From NCBI GenBank assembly GCA_037043015.1, contig CM073324.1, positions 10,313,013 to 10,377,012 of the forward strand: a DNA stretch of 64,000 nucleotides, read 5' to 3'. The notes beneath the pieces were generated by a model, which was given only the letters and a program-made list of their open reading frames with translations, did not search any database and was not told the origin of the DNA. Shown piece after piece: positions 13,119-25,088 of this stretch. This DNA is from Bryum argenteum (Eukaryota; Streptophyta; Bryopsida; Bryales; Bryaceae). The translations under genes and the position numbers were made by a program. Position 1 is the first letter of the stretch. Each line of letters begins with the position of its first letter.

Positions 13119-13850
13119 TGTAGCACGGCCAAACGACCAAGCAATAAAAAAAACACTTGTGTAAAAGCCTCTCGGTCCCTGACGGACCCCCAACCTCCAC
13201 TCATACAAGCACCCCCTACCGGCCATGGCACATCCCGTTTGGAGCAACCCCTCCCGGCCAGGGGGCCAGCCAAACGACCAAGTAATAGAAAGAAAACTTG
13301 TGTAAAAGCCTCGGTCTCTGACGGACGGACCCCGACCTCCACTCATACAAGAAACCCCTACCGGCCATGGCACATTCAGCATAACTCATGGTTCTCCCCC
13401 TTTGGAACAACCCCTCCGCCGGCCAAACGACCAAGTAATAAACTTATGTAAAAGCCTCGGTCCCTGATGGACGGACCCCCAACCTCCACTCATGCAAGGA
13501 CCCCCCTACCGACCATGGCACATCCCGGATCGAAGCAACCCCTCCGGCCGTGGCACATCCCGGTTTGGAACAACCCCTACCGGCCATGGCACATCCCGGT
13601 ATGGAACAACCCCTCCGGCCAGGGGGCTTGCGTGATGGTAAGTGGGAATTCAGCCGGAGGGGGGAGGGGCTCTTCGGCGCCGGTGTCAGGGGCCCCTACC
13701 GGCCATGGCACATCCAGCATACCTTATGATTCTCCCCCTCCCGTCCCGGCCAGGGGGGCTTGCTTGATGGTAAGTTGCCGGGACTCCGCCGGAGGGGGTG
13801 GGACTCTCCAGCGGGGGTGTCAGGGGCCCTCGCAGTCCAGGACCATGACC
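13119..13850. repeat. GC-rich complex tandem repeat (units ~150 bp and a ~36-bp subunit)
   Basis: A unit containing 'CCAAACGACCAAG', 'GTAAAAGCCTCGGTC', 'CCCAACCTCCACTCAT' and 'CGGCCATGGCACATCCCG' starts near 13127, 13270 and 13423. From about 13500 a shorter unit built on 'CGGCCATGGCACATCCCGGT' plus 'GGAACAACCCCTCCGG' repeats several more times. The block is far more GC-rich than its surroundings. Long open frames here are repeat artefacts: they are Pro/Arg/Gly-rich and open on both strands. Confidence 0.75.
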
Positions 13851-16245
13851 GCATGTTAGCACAACGTGGCCTCAGAGCTGAGCCGCAGCCCCGCCCTGCC
13901 TCTTACACTTTTCTGAGGGCAAAGAATGGAGAGCCATCATCATCATCATCAGCTCTGTCTGAACTAATTTTTTCTCCTGTCTCTGCCACTATGATACAAC
14001 CCAGCCTTTTTCACAACCAAATAATTTTTCCCACCGTGAAATATAAGCCCCTTATCTTTCTTACAACTTCATTTTTATTTTTGTTTTTTTACCAAGCACC
14101 TAATTGTACTGAAGCATGACACATTGTCATTGTATCCCCTTCTCATGATTCACTCCGATCTTGTCGTGATTCTTGTCTTGTCGTGTATTCCCTACCAAGT
14201 CGATAGCAATTACGGTGGGTACCCAATTCCATGCACAAATCAATTGACCTATATTGACCATATTGACCATATTCATTAACCATCAATATGTACCATATCT
14301 ACCATATTGACTATATTCATCAATATTGGTCAATGGTCAATATTGGGTACGAATGCCTACTCAAATCTTGATTTCTAGAGAAATATTGAAGGATACAAAT
14401 AAGTTAAGTATTTTAGATTGATGTCAAAACTTGAGTTTCATTTATCACCTTCCATTGTGCAAAAGGAGAGGATTTTTTTTGCATATTTAATCATGGTAAC
14501 CTGATGGCAATAATATACAAAGTCTCTTTGATAAAGAATGAACTTTATTGTGGAACTAAGTACGTCCTTTAAGGAAAAATAGTGTTTAAATATATGGGGA
14601 AGTGGGGGTCGGAAATGAATGATGCACATGCCCTGTGGACAGACTGTGTCCCCCTTTGCTTACATTCCTTTCAGAAATGGTTGGAGTTTTCAGCTGTTTT
14701 TTCACGTTAAAAAATACTTGCACATCATGTACTTACGTAAAAAAAAATATACATCATAGATTCTTTTCCCGATGTTACGATTGTCCCTTTAATCGTGGCA
14801 TGTGTGAATGCGACACCCCACTTGTGATGAGATGGAAGCGACACCCCCATCGGAGCATCAAGTTGACGTGCGCAGGTATTCAAGTGGGTTGGCCACCACT
14901 TCTAACTCCCCCTCGTTGCGGTCAAGTCACTTTGACCCCCCGATTGATACATTGATTGGTTAGACCAATTGTGATAACTCGTGTGGCGACCGGTTCAACC
15001 TATAGTGTGTACGTAAGAATCATTTACATTTTAGGACGTGACATGACAATGTAATTACCGTGCTAAAAAGAGTGTTGACAATGTAATTACCGTGCTGAAA
15101 AAAGTGTTAGGAGGTTCCCTTTTGGAGTGAACAAGGGAAGACTTGCAAAGCTTGGGATCGAAGTAGATAAACTAAAATTTGGAGAATTTTTTAATTAACT
15201 CGTAAATTTCCTTTGTGTTTTTTTTTTTTCTGGAGCTCGGAACCTCAAAACTGCAATTTTCTACCTCTATGCACTCCCCGGAGTGAGACCCAACTCTTTT
15301 TAAACATTCAACCGTAAGAAATTTTTTTTAGCCTATTTTTAGTCACTTATCCAAAAATTGATGGTTGGGTGTTTATCATTTGCAAGACCATAATATTCAA
15401 AGTTTGTGCAGTTTTTTTTCTTATATATATGTATATGTATTTTAAACTTTGAAGCTTGATCTTGTAAAATTTGAAGGGTGCCCTTGTAAAACTTGTGAAA
15501 GTTACGACTTGAGTCACTTGGAATATATAGGTAGAAATGGGTTATGAGAAAATGCAAAAAAATTAATCTTCAAAACAAAAAGTTATTTTTTGCCCACGTA
15601 GGGTGTGAAAACTAAATTTTGCTTTAAAATTTTCTTAAAATAGAATTTTGACATTGCAATTTTCTCCACACACACCTTTTTAGTATAGGACATATCCTAT
15701 AAAAATCTTTTGCTAAAACATTGATTTTAACACCTTCATCTATTTTGCCCAAAACAACAAAAAGCCTAATTGGCTTGTGAGGAAAGTTAGGGGTTAAATA
15801 TGAATATGATTATGCAATTTTAACTGCACAAATTAGACTTGATGTAGGACCGACCACAAGTAATTTTGTCAAAAATAGACTATGGATGAAGAACTGTGGC
15901 TCTTCAAAGTTTTAGCTTCCATTCAAAATGTCCTTTTTTGACATCAAGGACATACATAGGTTTAGATGTTTCAATAAGATAGTTCTTGGGATTCATTCAA
16001 TAATTGTTATCATGTAAAAAAGATCATGAGAAAATAAATTCTAATTTCACCTAATTTACTTGCAATTTTAAAACTTGCTCCATGTTTGAAAACCTCAAAA
16101 TAGAAGCTACTACCACTATAATGCATGCCATAAATTCATACCGTATGAAATAAATGTGGGATCTCTACACAAACCAAACTTGAGATGGTATCAAATTCAA
16201 CAATTTTTTTTCAAAGAAGAACTTTAAACGAAGAAGTTTTGATTG
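13851..16245. other. intergenic stretch with small repeats
   Basis: No gene is recognised. At 14215-14356 a small inverted-repeat unit runs from GGGTACCCAAT to ATTGGGTACG around several ATTGACC words. At 15044-15107 a unit of about 32 bp containing GACAATGTAATTACCGTGCT is present twice in tandem. A TTAA-family right end lies near 15788 (TTAGGGGTTAA). Confidence 0.5.
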
Positions 16246-16249
16246 TTAA

Positions 16250-16500
16250 CCCCTAAAGGTCCAGGAAAGCGAAAACTGCTTTTCGGAGTCCAAAACTCAG
16301 CCAACTTTGACCATTATAATCTCACAAATGAAGAAGAATCAACGGTTCAATTTTGGTAAGTGAGTAGAAGGTTAAGTTAGCTTCAAGATCCTACGGTTGA
16401 ATCTTCCAAATAATTCTTAGATTAAGAGTTTTTAGGCCTGAAGTAAGGGAATGTCTATTTTTACAATTTTGCATCAAGAACCTTTAGGGGTTAATAGTTT
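16250..16500. mobile_element. TTAA-flanked MITE-like element, 251 bp, subfamily B
   Basis: TTAA at 16246-16249 and 16501-16504. It starts CCCCTAAAGGTCC and ends AACCTTTAGGGG, giving about 10 matching terminal bases. The internal words CAGCCAACTTTGACCATTAT and GATCCTACGGTTGAAT are shared with the copies at 20461-21175, which places it with subfamily B. Confidence 0.75.
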
Positions 16501-16504
16501 CTAT

Positions 16505-17319
16505 TTCTCATCCAAATTGTCAAATTGTAACGTTCGGCACATGAAGGAATTCTAAGCCAATTATGTGAAATCAAAATTAGATTATCATGGATTAATTTTC
16601 CTGAGGTATGATTTCACGATGAATATCACAACTTTCTAGTTGGATTTTTTTCGATCCATTTTACTTTCAGTATTGGTTTTGCGGTGAAATCTCTACATTC
16701 ACAGAATTAAAAAAAAATTTATTATATGGTGCTTGAGGAGCTATATCTCAATTATCCACCGTTAGATTTCAACTTTATTTTCTCCGTGGATTCAAGTCTA
16801 GTTAGTGTGGTATTTAAGTCTAGTTTCCATGGTAGAAAGCTTAGTCCAATTCAAGATGTTTAAAATAACTTACATGTATTTTAGTCTAAAAGGTCCAACT
16901 CTGGATAAATAACTCTTATAGTTTCCACTATTTCAAGACTAGCGAGAAAAAGAACTTAGTGGATTCTTTTTTGGTGCAAGGGTGATATTGAGATGGAGGT
17001 GAACGACTACTTAGTTGGTGATTATTTAATTTCCAATTAGTTTATCGTTAAGATCTCCACTACAAAATGAAAATGATGAAATTTTGTATTCTGGAGTATT
17101 GATACATCATGATCTCAAAAACATTTAACTCCGCCTGACCTACAATAAGTCTACTTTGAGAGTGTACAATACTCAATATCTAAATAGCTTACTTATCACA
17201 ATCATGTTTTTAGTCTAAATCCAACTAGTGATGTATAAGGATTAAGCATTCAAACAACAACTATTGATAGCATTTTCTTACTTGGGTGAGAAATTCAAAG
17301 CATGCACTATAGGGCAAGT
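16505..17319. other. intergenic AT-rich stretch
   Basis: No gene is recognised. It contains the words 'GGAGCTATATCTC' and 'TTGTTTTGAGTC'-like text seen in the older dispersed repeats at 4.9 and 11.3 kb. Confidence 0.45.
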
Positions 17320-17533
17320 GCACGATATAGGTACCACTAAGACGCGTCTCCTAACCTATGTGTAATTCATTATATATGTACCAAAAATTCCCTTTTCAAC
17401 CCCATGTATACAACAACAGCCACGTCACCTATAATACCATCTCGTTAGAATAATTTTTCAATCTTTTATTTCTTATAAAAAAAGTAGTTTTTAAAAACCA
17501 CACTATTTTTGGAGGGGGTACCCATATCATGCC
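17320..17533. mobile_element. MITE-like element with ATATGGGTACC ends, copy 1
   Basis: The left end GCACGATATAGGTACC and right end GGTACCCATATCATGCC are inverted copies of each other with few mismatches. The same element, matching through its interior (for example CCTATGTGTAATTCATTATA), occurs at 23442-23662 in the same orientation. Exact ends and target duplication are unclear. Confidence 0.65.
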
Positions 17534-18792
17534 GTTACGCTACGACACTATGTGACCCCAACAAAGAACGAGGTGAAGTGACCTTTCATTACAACAAATG
17601 GGTAACAAATTGGTAGCTTTCTATATGATCATCCTCTGAGAAAATGATAGTGGCAGACAAAATGAGAAGAGTAGTAGTGCATGAAATAATGGAATGCAAC
17701 AGAGGCTTATGATCAGGGCCGGGCAGGGCCGCGATGAATGAATGAATGAGCACCTGAATAACTTTCCTTTTTGTGTACGGTACCCATGGTGTTTGGCAGT
17801 CCGACCGACCGATCCACAGTCCGACCTCGCTGGCCCGACTACACTTGCAGCTTAACTTAATGGCGGATTCATTCGTGCCTGCACGCGTTTCTGACTAATT
17901 CACTTTTATCACTATTTCCCGTGATGGCTAAAATCATCATCATCATCGTCGTCATCGCAAAACTAAGATCCCGTACTTACTTACTCGAGCAATGAAGTAG
18001 TTGGTGCTTCCATGCATGTAAAATCCATCTTCTATTGGGGAACCCTAGTAGCCGCAAGTTACCTTCCAACTCATGTGTAAGACGGAAAAAAACGGACGGA
18101 AAAAAAACAACAAAATTGAAGTAATTAAGAAGGTTTTGTTCTAAATGAACTTGTCCACAATGGCTCATTTAAGTTGTACCAAACAATATTGGTCAAGTAG
18201 GACACCATTTTTTTTACTAGTGTATATATACACTAGAGGAAACATGGTCGGCACAAACTCCATGAGTATACTCGTAGTGGCCATTGAATTTCAAGTACAA
18301 AAGGCTGGTTTTTGGCAATGAAAAAGGCATGTGAAAAATTCTTGGATTGGAAATCTCAAGTGTAATATCATGCCTTGGTACCTCTTCTACATGGACAAGA
18401 AAACAAAATATAAAAGCTCAATTTTTGGTGAATTTTTAAATTTATTGTGATTTAGTTGATTTGGGGCTAATTTTGAGAGTAAATGAGCATATACTGCAGT
18501 TTGGACAGTTTTGGGCAGATTGTGAATAGTGTTCTCAAACTTTGACCATAAGTATTTCCTAAAGTATGAAGCTCAAATGACGTTTCGGAAAAGGTTCGGA
18601 AAAATTCTACAATCAACAAAATGTTTCAACTCCATACGATCTATATTTAGTAAACAAGAGCCTGACCTAAGTCAAACAGACCTTGTTAGGGCTCATTTTG
18701 ACATTAGGGGTTAATTTGTGGGTTAATTCTCTTATATTGTGCATTAGAAGCAAGAGAGTATAAAACGTTCATGCTAATTGTCCTTAGCTACA
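17534..18792. other. intergenic stretch without recognisable gene
   Basis: Base composition rises slightly at 17700-18080, but no frame there is supported. A TTAA-family right end occurs at 18704-18714 (ATTAGGGGTTAA) without a convincing left partner. Confidence 0.45.
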
Positions 18793-18796
18793 TTAA

Positions 18797-19325
18797 CCCC
18801 TAAGAGCCCAATCAACCATTCTGCGGTCGATCTCGAATTTTGAGGAGCTGTAGCACACTAAAATTTTATCAAAGTTTTTCACTATTTCCCAAAATTTTGG
18901 TGACATGAGAACCACATTCAATTTACAGAACCTCGTTTGGATTCATAAAATTGTTCACAAAAAGCCCTCAAACACAAACAAGGCAAGGTTTCCTTAGTGT
19001 TGAAAAACTTACTATCTTGGGAAACTAATTGTGTTTCCCTTACGTTACTAGTGGCCTTTCTCTAAATTCTCATATAATATGGTATTTTAGCCAATGATAT
19101 CAATTTCCAACCACTAATAATAGAAAGTCAATTTTCAAAGTTTTACTCTCTTTAACTCATTGTAAAATTAAAACTTACTATCTTAAGGAATTCAATTGTA
19201 TCGATCTCATTTAAGCACTCTAATTTTCATGTTGTTTTTTGAGTATAACTTCATAGGTCAAAGTTACAGAATGCATATATTATAACACATCTAAGTTTTT
19301 CTTCAAACCCCTCGGACCTTTAGGG
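18797..19325. mobile_element. TTAA-flanked element, ~529 bp, decayed ends
   Basis: TTAA at 18793-18796 and 19326-19329. The left end is CCCCTAAGAGCCC and the right end GGACCTTTAGGG. The inverted repeat is only partial, so this is either an old copy or two unrelated ends facing each other. Confidence 0.45.
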
Positions 19326-19502
19326 TTAACCAAGTGTACATCCATATTTTAAGCGTTTCTTCTTACATTGTCCCGCCTCTCGCGGAGATGCTATCCATCC
19401 ATTGTAGGCATGATGCAAAGAGTCCCTTTACGCCAAAGGGGTAAGTGTGAGAATTTAAGAGATTGTACTAATTCGGAAGAGGGTTACTTAGTACCAGGCT
19501 TG

Positions 19503-19580
19503 CATAATTTGGTATAATGTGGGACTGGCACAATTTGGTACAATGTGGGACTGGCACAATTTGGTACAATGTGGGACTGT
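19503..19580. repeat. three tandem copies of a 26-bp unit
   Basis: The unit is close to CACAATTTGGTACAATGTGGGACTGG. The first copy has two substitutions and the other two are nearly identical. Confidence 0.85.
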
Positions 19581-20456
19581 GTGCGAAGAGCCATGAAATA
19601 ATGTCCTTTTCCTCATGACCCCATGTAAGGTAGTTTCAATTCTGGATGCTGCCTTCTTTGTATTTTACGCAAAAAAAAATAAAATAAAAATAATAAGAGG
19701 TGTTTGGATGCGAAGAAAATTGAGAAAGTGCCTCTTATAAGGCAAAGCACCCCCATACACTTCGTTAATTTTTTCTTCTATAATTTTTTAATATTCGAGA
19801 TTCCGGACTTTTTTAGAAATCCTTTTTGCTCAAAATTCACGAACTTATAAAAGTACCTAATCACCGTCCATTTTTTTTCCAAAATCAAATACACACAACA
19901 TGATGCATGTTTTTACTAAATTGTAGTTTTTATACCTTCTTCATGTACGTAATTTGCATGAAGGTCAAAAAAGCGTAATGAGTCTTCAATATTTTGCAAG
20001 TCATCTTGTAGGGATTAATCATTATTTGATAAAAGGAGGATGTAGTGTTCCACATCATCATCGCATACGGGTGCCAAAATTGGGCCGCTAGAGATGCGCG
20101 ATGATGATGAGGGCTGCAGGCAGGCCATGGTGTGTTTGTGTTTGTTGGTATGCGAGGTGGGAGCCTGCCATAGCCATGTGAGTGGGGGAGTGCTGGTGCG
20201 GGCAAGGGCGAGGGGAGCACATGGTTTTGAATTTTGTGGTTACCCCACAGCCGACAACACGCGCACCACCACCTCCGTCTCCACTTGAGCACATCGCAAC
20301 CCAACCCAACCCCGCGGCTCATTCCTCATTGCAACTGCAACTGACACTCCGGCCACTCCGGCCAATTGATGTTTGCGTAACTGTGCATGAGTCCCCGAGA
20401 GGACACCTCCCCCTCAAACCCCCGATCGAAAATATCAGCTTTACGTAGGTTGCATT
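19581..20456. other. intergenic, with a locally GC-richer block at 20.04-20.45 kb
   Basis: The GC-richer block carries several open frames on both strands, but none has recognisable similarity or a credible splice structure. No gene is called. Confidence 0.45.
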
Positions 20457-20460
20457 TTAA

Positions 20461-21175
20461 CCCCTGACTTTCCTTAAAACCCGAAATGGGTTATGGAGGT
20501 TCCCAACTCAGCCAACTTTGACCATTATAATCTCACAAACGAGGAAGAATGAACGGTTCAAATTTGGTATGTGAGAAGAATGTCAAGTGAGCTTTGAGAT
20601 CTTACGGTTGATTCTTTTAACCCCTAAAGATCCTTGATACAAAATTGTCTAAATTATCACAAAGGACCCTCTTCTACTTCAGGCCCGAAAAAACTCAATC
20701 TAAGCATTAATTAGAAGATCCAACCGTAGGATCTTGAAGTGAACTTGACCCTATACTCATATGTCAAATTTGAACCGTTAATTTTTTTCCGATTTTGAGA
20801 TTATAATGGTCAAAGTTGGCTGACTTTTTTTCCTGCGGAAATCCCATAAAGCCATTTCGGCTTTCTTGGATCTTTAGGGGTTAAGAAATGCTTAGATTGA
20901 GATTTTTTGAGCTTAATCTAACTTTCCCTAAAACATGAAATGGGTTTTAGAGGTTCCCGCAGGAGAAAAACTCAGCCAACTTTGACCAATTATAATCTCA
21001 CAAATGAGGAAGAATGAACGGTTCAAATTTGGTATGTGAGAAGAATGTCAAGTGAACTTCAAGATCTTACGATTGAGTCTTTTGAATAATGCTTAGATTG
21101 AGATTCTTTGAGCTTAATCTAAAGGAAGGTCAAATTTTGTGAATTAGACCATTTTGCAACAAGGAAATTTAGGGG
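20461..21175. mobile_element. composite of two subfamily-B TTAA elements, one interrupted
   Basis: The first copy begins after TTAA (20457-20460) with CCCCTGACTTTCC. It is interrupted at 20617-20884 by another element, resumes at 20885, and near 20920 runs into a second, uninterrupted copy that ends AAATTTAGGGG at about 21175. Both copies share CTCAGCCAACTTTGACC and GAATGAACGGTTCAAATTTGG. The second copy keeps the unfilled version of the insertion site at about 21080-21090. Confidence 0.7.
20621..20880. mobile_element. TTAA-flanked element, 260 bp, nested in a subfamily-B copy
   Basis: It is bounded by TTAA at 20617-20620 and 20881-20884, with perfect 13-bp inverted ends CCCCTAAAGATCC and GGATCTTTAGGGG. 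The flanking host sequence (GATCTTACGGTTGATTC on the left, GAAATGCTTAGATTGAG on the right) aligns to a continuous stretch around 21065-21100. Insertion at, and duplication of, TTAA is therefore seen directly. Confidence 0.85.
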
Positions 21176-21342
21176 TTGACCCCATGAAGCTTTATGTATA
21201 GTCTGAGTTTGAGAGAATGTAAGTGTTATTCATTCCTTACGTTCTTTTATATATGATATAACTAGTATGGAATCCGTTGTGCCAATTTTTGTCATGATTG
21301 TCTAAGTTAAGCCCTTTCTACTTCAAGCATAATAGATCTTAA

Positions 21343-21604
21343 TCCCTAAACGACCACGGCCACCAATTCGGCTTTTACTGTCAAGGCCAAAAACAATTTA
21401 CAATCAACTTCAAATGTTATGATCTCACATCCAATGATGATCCAACGGTTGAAAATTTTCACACTACTACCTATGGTAGTCTACTTCAAGATCCTACGGT
21501 TGAAGTTATCAAAAAGTTTCAAAAAATATTGGACGTACCCGCATTAGTACATAGTCGTCAGTGTTGGGATTTCAAGCTCCCAAAACATCTTGGATCTTTA
21601 GGGG
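21343..21604. mobile_element. TTAA-flanked element, 262 bp, subfamily A, inverted
   Basis: TTAA at 21339-21342 and 21605-21608. It reads as the reverse complement of 9786-10046 and 23939-24199 over its full length. A further element start (CCCCTAAAGATCCAAGCG) follows directly at 21609, sharing the right-hand TTAA. That second element has no clear right end. Confidence 0.8.
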
Positions 21605-21608
21605 TTAA

Positions 21609-23441
21609 CCCCTAAAGATCCAAGCGTTGTATGGACCTCCATAACCAAACGGTGCAATATTTTACCACCTTGTGAAAATTTGGGTATGGTTAGATCTTAT
21701 ATTTATTTTTGGTACTTTTGAATAAAGGGACTTGAACCTAGCTACTATAACGAATACTATGTAAAATTTTAGCTGTTGGATGTGCCACTATTTGTGAGAT
21801 CGTAACTTTTGAAGTTGATGCAAAACTTTTTTTGGGCATTGTTTTGGGGGACATAGTCTACTTTGTGCACAAGAGGACTTTATGATTGTTAACCCAAGAA
21901 TTTTTTAAATTTTTTTATTGTATATATTTTTTAATTTTTTCCCCCTTTCTAATCTGCAAATTATGGCTTATATTCTTTTGCATATGGTTTAGCTAATCAA
22001 CACTTAAGAAATCATACAAAATATATGGCTACAATGAAAAATAGTGTATTTATCTCAATCATGTTCACGACACTAATAGTTGTTATAAACCAAACAATTA
22101 ATGTATGGCGCCACCACTTATTATGAGCACCCTCCCTTCCGGCCACCACAATTCTTCAACAAATTTTCACATTTACTCAACCTTCTTCATACCTCTTTTA
22201 TATCTTTCACAACCGATGGAGGGAATTGGGCTAAACATTTCCCAAAGAACGACGACATGCGAGAAGTCCACATGTAAAGAGCCTCGCCCCCCCACAACTT
22301 GCGACAAGTCCGTCGGCAACAACATGGTTTTTGGTTCCTTGGTTCTCGCTCCCATGGTGGCCACTAGAGGGTGGTTTCTTCAAAGGCATTGACAAATATT
22401 GATTGGGTATGCTTGTCAACGAATTCTTGGGTTCGTAAAGTACCATCCATTGGGGTATAAATTAAGTACAAATAATATAACGTAATAAGTCGGCTGGAGT
22501 TTTCATGTGATGGAAACATCGTCTAAAAGCTGACTTGATATTGACTTTAAGGGGCACCCATGATTGAGTTCTTTTTTCCTTCTTCTTCTTCTTGTTCCTT
22601 TCCTTCTGTAGCTTTGAAGTCGAACGTCTTTAAACTCGGCAACATCAACTCGCATGTGTCTCTTAAATGGATGGCTATGTCTCCTGCCGTGCAAGTTTTG
22701 AATTCTGAACGATATAGTTTGACTAAGTTACGGAGGACTGAGTGTTTTTGCAATAGAGATTGGAGAGAAAAGGACTCAGCATTAAATCCTTGCTACATGG
22801 TATGTTAACCAACAATCAAAAAAGACCAAAATATGGTGAAAAGTTATCTAGAGAGGGGTTGAGTTTGAAACAAAGGCTTGGAGGTAAAGAATTTAAATAT
22901 GAAATTTTGCTACTTAATTTCTAGTGAACATTTGCATCTTCCAACTCAAACATTAAGCTTTTCCACCACAGGAAATACAAACTTAACCTTTAGACAATGC
23001 TAAGACTATTGAAAATGTATTTAAGACCATAATATTCATTGAATTGGGAGAATTTGCAAGAGAGTAGACTACCACCTCCAAAATTAAGCACTATGAAATG
23101 TACAAGTGCTATAAACATTCAATTAGAACTTAATGGCTTTGGACTTTCCCACTTTAATGAGATTGATCATGTAGGGTTAAGGTCTTGATGTTGTAAACAA
23201 AACTTCTACAAATATGACCAAGCCCCCCCCCCCCCCTCAAAAGAAAAGAGAGAAAGGAACAACTATATGTTTTGAGAACAATTCCAAAATCAATACATTG
23301 GTGATTCATCATGTAAAATGGCTTCACAAGGAAGGAAAGGTGGTGAATTCTAGAGTAGAAATTGAAGAAGAGCAAGTAAAATGGGTGAATGCAGGCGCAA
23401 TGAAAAAGCGCAAAAAATTTCATATATCTCCATGACAAAAT
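21609..23441. other. intergenic, partial TTAA element then unrecognised sequence
   Basis: A TTAA-family left end begins at 21609 and the related text fades near 21850-21890. Reading frames at 22105-22392 and 22560-22808 are open, but I recognise no family and see no splice support. A 14-base C run lies at 23223-23236. Confidence 0.45.
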
Positions 23442-23662
23442 GGCACATATGGGTACCACTAAGAGGCGTCTCATAATGCGTGACCTATGTGTAATTCATT
23501 ATATATGTTCTAGAAATTCATTTTTTAACCTCATGTATACAACTATAGCCATGTCACCTATAATACCATCTAGTTGGAATAAATTTTCAATATTTTTTTT
23601 TTAAACCGAAAAAGTAATTTCAAAAAATCACACTCTTTTTGGAGGGGTACCCATATCATGCC
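23442..23662. mobile_element. MITE-like element with ATATGGGTACC ends, copy 2
   Basis: Left end GGCACATATGGGTACC and right end GGTACCCATATCATGCC form an inverted repeat of about 16 bp. It matches 17320-17533 through the interior and in the same orientation. Confidence 0.7.
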
Positions 23663-23938
23663 CTTACCCGCATTATAGATTAGAGGTTCAATGGACCACG
23701 AAGATGTTGATGTCGCAAATGGCCATGTAGGATTGATTATGTGAATTGTGTACCTACCTGGCCACCTCCCGCATTGGATTGTCTGGGAGATCGAGCAAGA
23801 GTACCAAGTTCCAACTGCCTCATCCATGCCCTTGTGCCCGTAGTCCGCGCTCTCCCCCATCGAAATCCGCCATTTTCACCAACTTACGGCACATGCCATC
23901 TTATTATTTTCTAATTAATATGTTTGTAGTCGTTTTAA

Positions 23939-24199
23939 CCCCTAAAGGCCCATGATGTTTTGGGAGCTTGAAATCCCAACACTGACCACTATGTACTAAT
24001 GCGGGTACGTCCAATATTTTTGGAAATTTTTGATAACTTCAACCGTAGGATCTTGAAGTAGACTACCATAGGTAGTAGTGTGAAAATTTTCAACCGTTGG
24101 ATCATCACTGGATGTGAGATCATAACATTTGAAGTTGACTGTAAATTTTTTTTGGCCTTGACCGTAAAAGCCGAATCGGCGGCCGTGGGCCTTTAGGGG
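23939..24199. mobile_element. TTAA-flanked MITE-like element, 261 bp, subfamily A
   Basis: TTAA at 23935-23938 and 24200-24203. The ends are CCCCTAAAGGCCCA and TGGGCCTTTAGGGG, a 14-bp perfect inverted repeat. It has the same length and nearly the same sequence as 9786-10046, so the two probably spread recently relative to the rest of the family. Confidence 0.85.
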
Positions 24200-24780
24200 T
24201 TAAGACGAAACTCGAAAAGAGCTTGCATTCTACAAACATTTGAAGATTGGCTAGGATGACACATTTAACTACTTCTGGACTAGGAGCAGTCCGAAAGTAA
24301 CACATTGAGGGATCCCCATGGCTTTGTGAACACAAAATTGAACCAAACTTAAAATTCAGTTTGGGGGGATTCCACAAGAATATAAAGATACTCAAATCCC
24401 CCGAAGTTAATTTTCAATTAGTATACTTAGCACTTCACAAAATTGAAAAGTCCAAAATTTCTTTCAGCCCAGATTTCTTGAATGAGTCCGGATATAATTA
24501 AATGTGGCATTAGGACTCAAATGTTTATTTTTGGTGAAGTTGGACTCACCTGTAAACCATGATTCTGAGTCCAATCTGCAGAAGCTCGTTGTACAACAGG
24601 ATCTTTGAAGCGAGAATATCATATACTTGCTAAACATTGTATTGCTACAATCAACAATTTAGTCAGCTATTAGGTAGTTGTTATGTCATGTGGGCATATC
24701 ATCAAGGGTAGGTCAAACAAACACTTCATTCACGCCAACCCCTACGAGCGAAAAGCGAAAACACTGCTTCTCATTTCGAA

Positions 24781-25088
24781 TTAGGCCCACTTTATACACA
24801 AGCTGGAGCCGGTCGGAGAGCGGGCCGGATTGAACGGCTAGGGTTTGGGCCCAAGGTGGGAAGCTCGGGACCGGGTAAACCTTGTCCCAATTGCATCACT
24901 TGGGCCCAAACATTTTGGCGCCAACACACTGCCACGTAGGATGCCACATAGGATAAGTTGAAGTTTCGGTCGGGCCCTAGTATAAAGTCCTTGGGCCCGA
25001 TTTGAAAAAATCGAGCCATCCTATCGGTTGAAATTTGAAAAATTGGGGCCGGCCCTCAATCCGGCCCCAAGTATAAAGTGGCCCTTAG
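24781..25088. mobile_element. ~308-bp inverted-repeat element with GGCC(A)CTTTATAC ends
   Basis: The left end TTAGGCCCACTTTATAC and right end GTATAAAGTGGCCCTTAG are inverted copies. The interior is GC-richer, with repeated GGGCC, GGCCGG and TTGGGCCC words. No coding frame is credible. It appears once in this window. Confidence 0.55.

Noticed and set aside
12971..13859. Proline- and arginine-rich open frames on both strands
   Set aside because: They read through the GC-rich tandem repeat, which is open in several frames. The repeat explains them.
22105..22808. Plus-strand frames of 82-95 codons
   Set aside because: No recognisable similarity or gene-like splice context, and minus-strand frames of similar quality overlap.
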